Shown: piece after piece, positions 7,470-16,188 of the stretch | Position numbering within the stretch: the first letter of the stretch is position 1 | Layout: every line of letters starts with the position of its first letter | DNA from: an uncultured Myxococcales bacterium | GTDB lineage: Bacteria > Myxococcota_A > UBA9042 > CAIXZC01 | Assembly: GCA_903895725.1 (NCBI GenBank) | Contig: CAITUV010000054.1 | Span: 1 to 64,000 of the forward strand | Reading direction: 5' to 3' | DNA: 64,000 bases | The notes under the pieces: generated by a model | The model's input: only the letters and a program-made list of their open reading frames with translations | Databases searched by the model: none | What the model was told of the DNA's origin: nothing | Made by a program: the position numbers and the translations under genes

Positions 7470-10400
7470 TTGCGGTCGGTCCTACTACTTCTGGCGGCGA
7501 TGGCGGGCACGGGGTGCTGGCACACGGCCCACGAGGGGCCGCCTCCATGGCCCCACATCCTGACCTGCTACGGCGGCTGCCAGGCACCGCACTACGACCC
7601 GTCCGCGTGCGGAGGCTCCACGGCCTGCTGCTCGAAGTGCATCGACGGCACGTGGTGGTACTCGACGGAGCAACAGATCTTCGGATGCGGCGCCAAGCTG
7701 GAGATCCGACACGGCAACAAGTGCGTGGTGGTCCAGGTGGCCGACAACGGGCCGGCAAGCTGGGTCGAGGCCAACGCGGCCGGCAAGTGCGGAGGCAGCG
7801 GGGACATCATCGACACGTCTCCACTGGTGGCGGACTACTTCGGCGGCGGATGCGGATGGAGCCAGTGCTTCTGGGTGGATGTCCGCCCCGTGCCCAAGTC
7901 GATGCCTCAGGGGATCTGTCCCACCTGCCCCTGCGGCGGGGAGTGCAAGCCGGGCGAGGTCCAGGGGCAGGGCTGCGGCAACTGCGGCTGGATGGAACGC
8001 ACCTGCGGAGGCGATTCCAAGTGGGGAGGCTGGGGACCGTGCGTCAACCAGGGGCCCTGCTCCCCCGGACAGATTGCGGACGAGGCGTGCGGCGACTGCG
8101 GCAGCCATTCCCGGGTATGCGACGGGGCCTGCCAGTGGACCGACTGGAGCCCTTGTCAGGGACCGGACCCCGGAGACGGCAAGCTCCCCTGCGACACGGG
8201 AGAACCCGGAGTCTGTCAGCCTGGATTGCAGAAATGCCTTGACGGATGGGTCACCTGCAAGCGACTTATCGAGCCGGCAGAGGAGGTGTGTGACGACATG
8301 GACAACGACTGTGACGGACCGGTCGACGAAGGCGAACCGCAGGTCGTAGGCTCGGCCATGCCCGCCTACGCCGCCCGGCTGGAGGATCTCTCCTTTCCGA
8401 TGGCCCTTCCGGCCGGGGCGCAGGGGCGGGGTTGGGTGGAATTTGCAAATGCCGGTACTCACCCCTGGAAAAAGGGGGAAATCTGGCTCAAGGCCGAGGG
8501 GGACACTCCGGGCTCGGCGAGCGTCATCGGTGTGCCGGGAGACTGGCCTGCTTTCGACGTGGCCGCTGTGCTTGCGGCGGACGTGGAACCGGGTGGGCTG
8601 GCCCGGCTGGAATTCTCCGTAACGGCTCCCGGCGAGGGCGAGAGTCCCGGCCTCCAGCGCTTTCGCCTCCTGCGCCCGGACGGGGAGACCATGAAATGCC
8701 CCGCGCCGGGGTTTGAGCTGTCCATCCGTCCCCTCTCCAACGCCGGCTGGCTGCTCGAGTCGCCCACCGAGATCGAGCCGCCCGCCGATGCCGTCGAACA
8801 GACGGGCGACGATCTGGGCGGTTCGCCTGCCCCGGCGACCGGGTGCAACGCTGCCGGAAGTGCGGGGGAGTCCTGGCCGCTCCTGGGGATGCTCCTGCCG
8901 TGGCTGGCGTTCCGGCGAGGACGTAGGAGAGGTACCCGGACGAACGGCCCCGCACAGACGTGTGCATCCGGCACGCTGCAGGCCTGCCTGCTGGCCTGCC
9001 TGCTGGCCTGCCTGCTGGCCTGCTCTTCCACTCCGTCCGACAAACCGGGGGATGTCGTGGAGGAAGCGTTGTCGGAGTCGGTCGAGTCGGTCACGCCCCG
9101 GTCGGGAACGGCGCAAGGCGGAGAGTTGGTCGCCGTGGCCGGGACCGGCTTTGTCGAGGGGGTGGAGGTCCGCTTCGGAGAAACCAAGGCAGCAACGGTC
9201 AAGTGGGTAGGCCCGGACGAGCTCCAGGTGCTGACGCCGCCGCTCACCGCAGGTGTGCTCGACCTGGTGGTCGCCTGGCCGGGCGGGAAGGAGGTCGTGC
9301 TGCACGAGGCCTTCGAAGCACTCAAGCTGGAGCTCCGCTTCGTCGACGTTCCCTCGTTCAGCTTCCCGTCCATGCCCGAAATGGATACCCGGGCAGGGGC
9401 CGTCGGCGACATGGACAAGGATGGGGATCTGGACGTGATTCTCGTGGCCCCTGGCAGGCCGGTGACCGTGCTGGCAAACGACGGCAACGGCAACTTCGAG
9501 CAGTCATGGCCGCCCGTGGACGAGCCTCCAGTCGAGCCGGTGGACGAGCGGGGCGGCATCGTGGAAGGAGCAGATGTGGCCACCTCGCCAGAGGGGGATG
9601 CGTCCCCCTACCCGGCCAATGACGTCGTTTCCCAGACCGATTGGGCGGGAGACGGCCCTGCCGGCCCCCCCGCAGACGCAGGGCCTCTGCCGGCCGATGT
9701 CGTCTCCCCTTCCGACGGCGGACAGATGACCGATGCCGGGACCGGGAGTGACGCTGAGCCAGGCATCCCGGAGATTCCGCTCCACGACGCCCGTGACGTG
9801 CTGACGGCCGATCTGGATCACGACGGCTGCCTCGACGTCTTCGTGGTCTGCGGCCCGGCCGGAACGAACGCACTGCTCAAGGGAGACTGTTCGGGCAAGC
9901 TGGCCGATGTCTCCGGGAAGGCTCTTCCGCCCGATTCCGGCGACTTCGGCCGTGCCTTCGCCGCGGACATGAACGGAGACGGACGGCTCGACCTCCTGGT
10001 GGCCAACCTGGCTCCCGGAGCCGCACCGCAGGACCAGAACCGGTTGTACCTGCAGAATTCCGAGGCGGACATGGTGTTCGAGCCTGCGCCGGTCGACCTC
10101 CTGCCTGTCGAGGAGGAGTCCACCGCTGCCGTTACTCCGGTCGACGTCGACCTGGACGGCGACCAGGATCTCGTCCTGGCCAATCTGACGGCATCCGATG
10201 GCACTTTCGTGCGGCTGCTGCTGTCGCAATCAGGTGGCTTCTCGGAAGCCCCGATCGGGATGCTCCCCCGCCCACCGGCAGCGGTATCCCTCGTCGTCGC
10301 CGGTGACGTGGACGGCGACCAGGACCCGGATCTCATCGCCATCTCGCCCGCGGGCCAGGACCGCCTGTACCGCAACGACGGCTCCGGCCACTTCTTCGAC

Positions 10401-10694
10401 GACACGCTGATTGCCATGCCCCTCGACAAGTCGGCGGGGAGCGCTGGAGTGCTTCGGGACCTGGACCGTGACGGCCTGCCCGACCTGGTCATCGGCAATG
10501 CGATGCATCAGAATCGGCTCTACCTGAACGACGGCAAGGGAGCCTTCCATGACTACACTCCGCTCCTGCCCATCGCCCAACTGCCCACGACTGGAGTGCT
10601 GGCATTGGATGGGGATGGGGACCACGACGTGGACCTGCTCTTCCTCAACGGCGCCGGCACGGGCAACCGGCTCCTGCTCAACGTGAGGCCATGA
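7470..10694 (+). CDS. fused surface lipoprotein: expansin-like/MYXO-CTERM part plus IPT/FG-GAP part
   Basis: A 1074-residue reading frame from TTG 7470 (GGGAG 6 nt upstream) that looks like two lipoproteins joined. Part 1: lipobox with Cys16, a double-psi-barrel (RlpA/expansin-like) domain around 60-125 (QIFGCGAKLEI, VVQVADNGP), Cys/Trp-rich thrombospondin-1-like repeats, a MopE-like EVCDDMDNDCDG motif, an NBR1-type Ig-like domain, and at 458-489 a MYXO-CTERM-like signal (Gly-Cys, hydrophobic stretch, RRGRRR). Instead of a stop, part 2 follows: a second lipobox built of LLAC repeats (Cys518), an IPT/TIG domain and about seven FG-GAP/VCBS repeats with calcium-loop motifs such as DMDKDGDLD. No ATG, GTG or TTG in frame separates the halves. 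Likely exported; function (wall or glycan binding) is inferred. A lost stop or a sequencing indel could explain the fusion. Confidence 0.7.
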   Translation: MRSVLLLLAAMAGTGCWHTAHEGPPPWPHILTCYGGCQAPHYDPSACGGSTACCSKCIDGTWWYSTEQQIFGCGAKLEIRHGNKCVVVQVADNGPASWVEANAAGKCGGSGDIIDTSPLVADYFGGGCGWSQCFWVDVRPVPKSMPQGICPTCPCGGECKPGEVQGQGCGNCGWMERTCGGDSKWGGWGPCVNQGPCSPGQIADEACGDCGSHSRVCDGACQWTDWSPCQGPDPGDGKLPCDTGEPGVCQPGLQKCLDGWVTCKRLIEPAEEVCDDMDNDCDGPVDEGEPQVVGSAMPAYAARLEDLSFPMALPAGAQGRGWVEFANAGTHPWKKGEIWLKAEGDTPGSASVIGVPGDWPAFDVAAVLAADVEPGGLARLEFSVTAPGEGESPGLQRFRLLRPDGETMKCPAPGFELSIRPLSNAGWLLESPTEIEPPADAVEQTGDDLGGSPAPATGCNAAGSAGESWPLLGMLLPWLAFRRGRRRGTRTNGPAQTCASGTLQACLLACLLACLLACSSTPSDKPGDVVEEALSESVESVTPRSGTAQGGELVAVAGTGFVEGVEVRFGETKAATVKWVGPDELQVLTPPLTAGVLDLVVAWPGGKEVVLHEAFEALKLELRFVDVPSFSFPSMPEMDTRAGAVGDMDKDGDLDVILVAPGRPVTVLANDGNGNFEQSWPPVDEPPVEPVDERGGIVEGADVATSPEGDASPYPANDVVSQTDWAGDGPAGPPADAGPLPADVVSPSDGGQMTDAGTGSDAEPGIPEIPLHDARDVLTADLDHDGCLDVFVVCGPAGTNALLKGDCSGKLADVSGKALPPDSGDFGRAFAADMNGDGRLDLLVANLAPGAAPQDQNRLYLQNSEADMVFEPAPVDLLPVEEESTAAVTPVDVDLDGDQDLVLANLTASDGTFVRLLLSQSGGFSEAPIGMLPRPPAAVSLVVAGDVDGDQDPDLIAISPAGQDRLYRNDGSGHFFDDTLIAMPLDKSAGSAGVLRDLDRDGLPDLVIGNAMHQNRLYLNDGKGAFHDYTPLLPIAQLPTTGVLALDGDGDHDVDLLFLNGAGTGNRLLLNVRP
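8981..9023 (+). repeat. 12-bp tandem repeat coding for (LLAC)n in a signal peptide
   Basis: The unit GGCCTGCCTGCT is repeated 3.6 times without a mismatch. It encodes repeated Leu-Leu-Ala-Cys, each itself a lipobox, so copy-number change keeps the frame and only shifts the candidate lipidation cysteine. It sits directly after the internal MYXO-CTERM-like signal. Confidence 0.9.
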
Positions 10695-10695
10695 C

Positions 10696-12939
10696 ATGAA
10701 GATGTCTACGTGGAAAGCAGCTCCGGCCGCCGGCCGATACCTGTCGGGCATCCTGACCTTCATCGTCCTGCTGGCGGCCTCCGGCTGCAGCACGTCGTCG
10801 ACCGACTCGCCGGCCGATGCTCAACCGCACTCGGACATCGCGTCCGAGCAGTTTGACTCGGGCGACGAGCGTCCCGAGCCCCTCCCCATCAACTACATCG
10901 ACTACACCAAGGAGAACCTGTCTGCGGAGCCGGTGGAGGGGACCTGGGCCGAGCTTGCAGACGTGGATGGGGACGGGGACCTCGACATCTTCCAGGCCGT
11001 GCTGAACGGCCAGCCGAGGCTGTTCCTGAACCAGGGGGACGCCCGCTTCCAGGCCGCGCCCCTGGACAACGTTCCCGAGGAGGCGGGGGGACTGACCACC
11101 TCCATGGCAGCGGCGGATTTCGACCGGAACGGAGCCGTGGACTTCTACCTGGCCAACCGGGAAGGAACCACGGACCGAATCTACCTCAACGACGGCAAGG
11201 GTGCGTTCTCCATCGCGGGGAAGGATCTGCTTGCCGACGTGTCGCTCGGCTCGTCCGGCGGCGTAGCCGCTGCGGACCTCGACGAAGACGGGGACGCAGA
11301 CATCGTGCTCACGTCGGACAAGGGGGTGCGGGTCATTCGCAACGAGACGAAGAAGGGCGGGCCCATGATCCTCCTGGACAAGACGGCCGAGCAGCTTCCG
11401 TTTGAGTCCGTTCCAGCCACGGGCGTGGCCAGCGGCGACGTCGAGGGTGATGGAGATGTCGACCTCGTCGTCACCGGGTTCGACCAGCCGTCCAGGCTCT
11501 ACCTGAACGACGGCAAGGGGGTGTTCAAGCTGGCGGCCCCCGATGCGATGCCCAGTGATGTCACGACGCAGGTGTTCGGCCCGGAGCTGGGCGACTTCAC
11601 CGGAGACGGGGCACCGGACCTCATCCTCCTCTCGGCTGCGGGCAATCGGGTGCTGTTCAACGACTCGAAGGGGCGGTTCTATGACCAGACGGACCTCGTC
11701 CTGGGGGCCGGGGCCGGGTATGTGCCCATCAGTGCGACCGCCACGGACCTGGATCTCGACGGGTTGTCCGACCTGCTCGTCGGCAACACGGCCGCATCGA
11801 CGCAGCTCTTCCGCAACGATGGGACCGGGCGCCTGTATGACTACTCCGCCAAGATCCCCGGAGACTCCGGCACGTCGTCCTGCTACCGGGCCTGTGCGGG
11901 GGACCTGGACGGCGACGGCGACGTCGACCTGTTCCTCAGCCGCAGCGCGGATGCTCCGTCCCAGCTTCTCCTCGCCAAAGTCCCGAGCCCGAAGGAGGAC
12001 CCCGACGGCGACAACATCCTGATCGGCACGGACAACTGCCCCAACAAGTACAACCCGGACCAGGCCGACACCGGGCCGGCCACGACGGCCATCGTGATCG
12101 AATCCGCCACGAAGGTGTCGGAGGAGCTCTTCCTGGACGGCACGCCGCTGGCCACATCGTCGGACTGGACGCTGAGGACTGCAGTCGCGCTCGAGGTCGC
12201 CCCGGGGCCGCACGTGCTCGGGAAGAAGGTCACCGGCTTTCCCATCGGCGAAGGGCCCGACGGTGCCGGCGGCACCCTGCTGGCCGTGCTCGACGGCGAG
12301 GGCAACGTGGTGATGCACACCAAGGCGGTCCCCGCCTGGAAGGCAACGGATCTCGAACCCGCCCCCGAGTGGCTGGGGCTCGACTTTGACGATTCAGGGT
12401 TTGCGCCGGTGGCCAAGGTTGCAACCTACGGTGCGGATCCTTTCCTTCCCATCGAGGGCTGGGTCGACGACAGTGCGGACTGGATCTGGCCCAAGATGGG
12501 GGGAATGGGACCTTTCTGGCTGCGCATCAAGTTCGAGGTCTCGGGAGGATCGGACGGCATCGGAGATGCGTGCGACAACTGCCCGGGGATCTACAATCCG
12601 GCGCAGGAGGATGGAGATGGGGACGGCCGGGGCAACCCGTGTGACAACTGCTCCGACAAGCCAAACCCCGACCAGGCCAACAACGATTCCGACCTCTTCG
12701 GCAACGAGTGTGACAACTGCCCCGACGTAGCGAATGACGACCAGACCGACAACGACGCTGACCTCGTCGGCAACGCCTGCGACAACTGCCCCGACAAGGC
12801 CAACCCCGACCAGGCCGACAACGACACGGACCTCCTCGGCAATTCCTGTGACAACTGCCCTGACGTGGCCAACCCCGACCAGGCCGACGGGGACGGGAAC
12901 GGCGTGGGCGACGCCTGCGAGCCGCCTCCGCCCAGGTAG
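10696..12939 (+). CDS. FG-GAP/TSP type-3 repeat lipoprotein
   Basis: 747 residues, starting 1 nt after the previous stop (10692-10694), so the pair is an operon; a second ATG at 10702 is equally usable. The signal peptide ends in LLAASGC (Cys31). Residues about 60-430 hold FG-GAP/VCBS repeats with D-x-D-x-D-x-x-x-D calcium loops (DVDGDGDLD, DLDEDGDAD, DVEGDGDVD). Then come thrombospondin type-3 repeats (DNCPNKYNPDQ, DNCPDKANPDQ and others). The first TSP3 unit is interrupted by about 150 residues resembling a galactose-binding-like sandwich, after which the array resumes at DGIGDACDNC. Predicted outer-surface, calcium-stabilised protein; ligand unknown. The C-terminus is a short Pro-rich tail. 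Confidence 0.75.
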   Translation: MKMSTWKAAPAAGRYLSGILTFIVLLAASGCSTSSTDSPADAQPHSDIASEQFDSGDERPEPLPINYIDYTKENLSAEPVEGTWAELADVDGDGDLDIFQAVLNGQPRLFLNQGDARFQAAPLDNVPEEAGGLTTSMAAADFDRNGAVDFYLANREGTTDRIYLNDGKGAFSIAGKDLLADVSLGSSGGVAAADLDEDGDADIVLTSDKGVRVIRNETKKGGPMILLDKTAEQLPFESVPATGVASGDVEGDGDVDLVVTGFDQPSRLYLNDGKGVFKLAAPDAMPSDVTTQVFGPELGDFTGDGAPDLILLSAAGNRVLFNDSKGRFYDQTDLVLGAGAGYVPISATATDLDLDGLSDLLVGNTAASTQLFRNDGTGRLYDYSAKIPGDSGTSSCYRACAGDLDGDGDVDLFLSRSADAPSQLLLAKVPSPKEDPDGDNILIGTDNCPNKYNPDQADTGPATTAIVIESATKVSEELFLDGTPLATSSDWTLRTAVALEVAPGPHVLGKKVTGFPIGEGPDGAGGTLLAVLDGEGNVVMHTKAVPAWKATDLEPAPEWLGLDFDDSGFAPVAKVATYGADPFLPIEGWVDDSADWIWPKMGGMGPFWLRIKFEVSGGSDGIGDACDNCPGIYNPAQEDGDGDGRGNPCDNCSDKPNPDQANNDSDLFGNECDNCPDVANDDQTDNDADLVGNACDNCPDKANPDQADNDTDLLGNSCDNCPDVANPDQADGDGNGVGDACEPPPPR

Positions 12940-12983
12940 GGTCAGGGGTACGGCTCGCCCCCGATCGGTCCCCATCCTTTGAA

Positions 12984-13002
12984 CCCCCCGGGGAACCGGG
13001 GG
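12984..13002. terminator. GC hairpin between convergent genes
   Basis: CCCCCGG (12985-12991), loop GGAA, CCGGGGG (12996-13002) form a perfect 7-bp stem with a tetraloop between two convergent transcription units (plus to 12939, minus to 13066). It could terminate both. No T-run is present, so confidence is moderate. Confidence 0.5.
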
Positions 13003-13065
13003 TGGCCCAGCGGCTTTTGCACCCCCTCGGCCCGCCATAGCCCCGGGTCCGAGAACGGACCGGGG

Positions 13066-14856
13066 TCAACCTGCGGACGTGCCGTCGGTGGGGGGTGCCA
13101 CCCTCCGAAACACCCTGGACAGCTCGCGGTAGAGATCGGCAAGGGTTCTCCCCGCCACGTCCTTGAACGCCAGGATCGCCCCGGGGAACACGTACACCTC
13201 GTACCCGCCCAGCTGGGAGGAAAGCTCGAGACAACGGTCCTGCACCGCACCGGCCGAGAGAACCCACGCTGCGTAGCCGGGTACCGAGAGGAACGTCGGG
13301 ACGTCGGGACTGCCGAAGGGGAGCGGATACGACGGCGGGCAGGTCAGGACGACGAAGAGCCGGCCGGTCGCAACGGCTGAATCCGCCTCCAGCGAGCTCA
13401 GCAGTCGCGTCGGAATGCGGGAGGAGGCTCCAGGGTCCGCAGGGGAATCCGGGACAAGCTTGTCGAGGGAGTCCAGGAGGTGGAGGTAATCCGCCTGCTG
13501 CTGAGCGGTCAGCCCGTGCATGTCCACGCCGACACGCTGCACTCGCTTCAACGGCCGCTCCGCTTGGAAGACCCACTGCAGGAGCCGGCCGTCGATGGGC
13601 ATCACCAGGAGGTCGTGCTGCGTCGGCTCGAGCGACTCAAGCGCCTTGGCGGGCATCGCCAGGTCGATGCCGGGAACGGGCTTGACCGGCCTGGGGAAAT
13701 AGCGGGCAAGCAGCCGTGCGTTGGTAAACAGGAAGAAGCCGGCGACCCCTGCGGCCAGAAGCAGCCCGTAGTATGGATTTCTGCGCACCAGGCCCAGAAG
13801 CCCCACGATGCCGGCTGCGGCCAGCGTGCAGGCAGGGGCAAACAGGAGGCTCGGCAGGAAGGTGGCATCGATGGAGCGGTCGGCCGACAGGGCGGGCATG
13901 GCCAGGGCCAGGGCCATGGGTGCGGCCACGCAGACCCCGACCACGAGCGCCCCGGTTCGATTCCGGCGCGCGAGGACGAACCCTCCGATCACGAGGAGGA
14001 GCAGGTAGGCCCACCAGAAGGGCCACCAGGCACCGGAAAGGGCGATGACGGTGCCCTGCAGGAGCGGGCCGACCCCGAGGAGTCCCACGTCGAACAGGAC
14101 GTCGTGGTGCAGGACCGGGTGTGCAGACGGATTCAGGGCGCCAGAAAGCTGGAGAGCGGCTGCCGGTGCGAGCGGAAGCAGGAGCAAGGTGTCCCGAGCC
14201 AGCTCGGCGAGGGGGCGTGCCGGCAGTGCACGAAATCGCAGAACCAGAAGGAGCGCTGCCTGGGCGAGAGGAAACACGAGCCCTGACGCATGGCCGAGCA
14301 GGGCCAGCCAGTCGCAGGCCCAGAATGCGAGGAGCATCCCCCAGCGAACCCGGTGGGATGCGTCATCGGCGCCCGGTTCGACAAGGTCCAGCAGGAACAG
14401 AGTGGCCGCGCTTCCCGCCACGGCGACGAGCATGAACGGCAGCGCGGACTGGGACAGATCGACGAGGAAAACCGAGGTGGCGGCCAGAATGGCGGCCACT
14501 CCGGCCCCCCCCTTCCCGGCAAAGCGCTTCCCCCAGAGCCATGCCACCGGCACGGCCAGAATTCCGAACAGGGCGGACGGCACCCTTGCCCACCACTCCA
14601 GGGGCTCCAGGCCGAAGCGCAGCACGAGCTGGTTCCACGCCGGGCTGAGCAGATCGCTCCCGCCGCCGACCACGCCGGCCAGAGAGTCGTCACAGCGGAC
14701 CTTGAGAATCTCGTCGACCTCGGCGGACCACAGGGGCTTGCTGCCCAGCCGCACCAGGCGAAGCAGGGCTGCCAGCAGAGTGGTCAGTGCCAGGAGCGCG
14801 GTCGGTGACGCGAGCCAGGATCTCGTCGATCGTCGGCCGTTCGATTCGGTGGCCAC
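13066..14856 (-). CDS. GT-C (family 39/83-like) membrane glycosyltransferase
   Basis: 596 residues, GTG start (14854-14856) with a GGAG ribosome site in the 15-nt gap after phoH. A hydrophobic segment (about 16-32) is followed by an external loop with LWSAEVDEI, resembling the acidic loop-1 motif of GT-C enzymes that use polyprenyl-phosphate sugars. About nine more hydrophobic segments follow to residue ~400, then a soluble C-terminal domain of ~190 residues. This architecture fits the ArnT/PMT superfamily, which adds sugars to lipid A, cell-surface polymers or proteins. Acceptor and donor cannot be read from sequence. It is the last gene of a four-gene minus-strand run led by the TPR protein. 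Confidence 0.65.
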   Translation of the reverse strand: MATESNGRRSTRSWLASPTALLALTTLLAALLRLVRLGSKPLWSAEVDEILKVRCDDSLAGVVGGGSDLLSPAWNQLVLRFGLEPLEWWARVPSALFGILAVPVAWLWGKRFAGKGGAGVAAILAATSVFLVDLSQSALPFMLVAVAGSAATLFLLDLVEPGADDASHRVRWGMLLAFWACDWLALLGHASGLVFPLAQAALLLVLRFRALPARPLAELARDTLLLLPLAPAAALQLSGALNPSAHPVLHHDVLFDVGLLGVGPLLQGTVIALSGAWWPFWWAYLLLLVIGGFVLARRNRTGALVVGVCVAAPMALALAMPALSADRSIDATFLPSLLFAPACTLAAAGIVGLLGLVRRNPYYGLLLAAGVAGFFLFTNARLLARYFPRPVKPVPGIDLAMPAKALESLEPTQHDLLVMPIDGRLLQWVFQAERPLKRVQRVGVDMHGLTAQQQADYLHLLDSLDKLVPDSPADPGASSRIPTRLLSSLEADSAVATGRLFVVLTCPPSYPLPFGSPDVPTFLSVPGYAAWVLSAGAVQDRCLELSSQLGGYEVYVFPGAILAFKDVAGRTLADLYRELSRVFRRVAPPTDGTSAG

Positions 14857-14871
14857 GGATGCTCCGTCGGA

Positions 14872-16188
14872 CTACAGGATGTTGGCTGCCAGCTCGGCCA
14901 GGGCGGAGCGCTCGCCCTTCTCCAGCGTCACGGTGCCGGCAATGGCCGTGTCTCGGAACCGGGCCACGGTGTAGGCCAACCCGTTGCTGAGAGAATCGAG
15001 GTAGGGGTGGTCGATCTGGTAGGGGTCGCCGGTCAGCACGATCTTGGTGCCCTCCCCCGCACGGGTGAGGATCGTCTTGACCTCGTGGGGGGTGAGGTTC
15101 TGCGACTCGTCCACGATCATGAACTGGTTGGGGATGCTGCGGCCTCGGATGTAGGTGAGCGGCTCGATCTGGATGATGTTCATGTCCATGAGCCCGCCAT
15201 ATGGACGGTTCTCCTTGCGCTCCTTCTTGGCCGCGGACAGCAGGAAGTCCACGCTGTCGTAGATGGGCTGCATCCAGGGGTTGAGCTTCTCCTCGACGGT
15301 GCCGGGCAGGAAGCCGATGTCACGTCCCATGGGGAACACTGGGCGGGAGATGAGCAGACGCTCGAACCGCTGCTCGTCGGTCACCTGGAACAGGCCGCAG
15401 GCTACGGCGATGAGCGTCTTTCCAGTGCCGGCCTTGCCGACCAGGGTGATCAGACTGATGTTGGGATCAAGGAGCAGATCCATGGCGAAGATCTGCTCCC
15501 GGTTGCGCGGGCGGATACCCCAGATGAGCTTGCTGGCGGCCTTGATGGGGACGATGCAGTCCTTCTTGACCGGGATCTTGCCCAGGGCGGTGTGCTGCGG
15601 GTTCTTCTCGTCTCGCAAAGTGAGGTACTGGTGGGCGGCCCACTCCCCCTCGGGCAGGTCGACGACTCCGTCCCGGTGCAGTGCGTCGACGGTATCGCCG
15701 GGGACGTACAGCTCCGCGTGCCCGGTGTAAACCTCGGTGGTCTGCACGTGCCCCTTCTCGTAATCCTCGGTCTGGATGTCGAGAGCGTCCGCCCGAATGC
15801 GGAGGTTGGTATCCATGGTGACGAACACGGTGGGCAGGTCGGGCTCTGTGTCCTTGAGGAGCTTGGCCACGGACAGGATGAGGTCGTCCTTTTCGAAGTT
15901 GCTTCGGTACTGCCTCGGGATGTTGGAGGCTGCGGGAGCGAACATCAGCCGGAGCACGATGCCTCGTTCGAGCTCGATTCCGTTTGCAAGAGACCCCTGA
16001 CGGCGGAAGCGGTCAATCTCGCGGGACACGGTTCGAGCGTTGCGTCCAAGCTCGTCCTGCGACTTCTTGAAGCCGTCGATCTCCTCGATGACATAGATGG
16101 GGATGATGACGTTGTTGTCCTCGAAGGCCCGAAAGGCGAAGGGGTCGTGCAGCAGGACGTTGGTATCAAGAACGTAGTTCTTCCTCAT
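14872..16188 (-). CDS. phoH: PhoH family protein (PIN domain + PhoH ATPase)
   Basis: 438 residues in the YlaK/PhoH2 arrangement. The N-terminal PIN ribonuclease-like domain begins YVLDTNVLLHDP with the first catalytic Asp. The C-terminal P-loop ATPase shows Walker A GKAGTGKT, Walker B FMIVDESQN and VLTGDPYQID. PhoH2 proteins couple RNA unwinding to cleavage in characterised cases. The ATG start has a GGAGGAG site and lies inside the hflX 3' end (23-nt overlap), so expression should be coupled to HflX, a ribosome-rescue GTPase; a joint role in translation stress or RNA decay is a reasonable inference. Confidence 0.9.
   Translation of the reverse strand: MRKNYVLDTNVLLHDPFAFRAFEDNNVIIPIYVIEEIDGFKKSQDELGRNARTVSREIDRFRRQGSLANGIELERGIVLRLMFAPAASNIPRQYRSNFEKDDLILSVAKLLKDTEPDLPTVFVTMDTNLRIRADALDIQTEDYEKGHVQTTEVYTGHAELYVPGDTVDALHRDGVVDLPEGEWAAHQYLTLRDEKNPQHTALGKIPVKKDCIVPIKAASKLIWGIRPRNREQIFAMDLLLDPNISLITLVGKAGTGKTLIAVACGLFQVTDEQRFERLLISRPVFPMGRDIGFLPGTVEEKLNPWMQPIYDSVDFLLSAAKKERKENRPYGGLMDMNIIQIEPLTYIRGRSIPNQFMIVDESQNLTPHEVKTILTRAGEGTKIVLTGDPYQIDHPYLDSLSNGLAYTVARFRDTAIAGTVTLEKGERSALAELAANIL

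Noticed and set aside
12640..12900. Short-period repeats that at first look like a CRISPR or satellite array
   Set aside because: They are codon-level repeats of TSP type-3 motifs inside an open gene, with no constant repeats or unique spacers.
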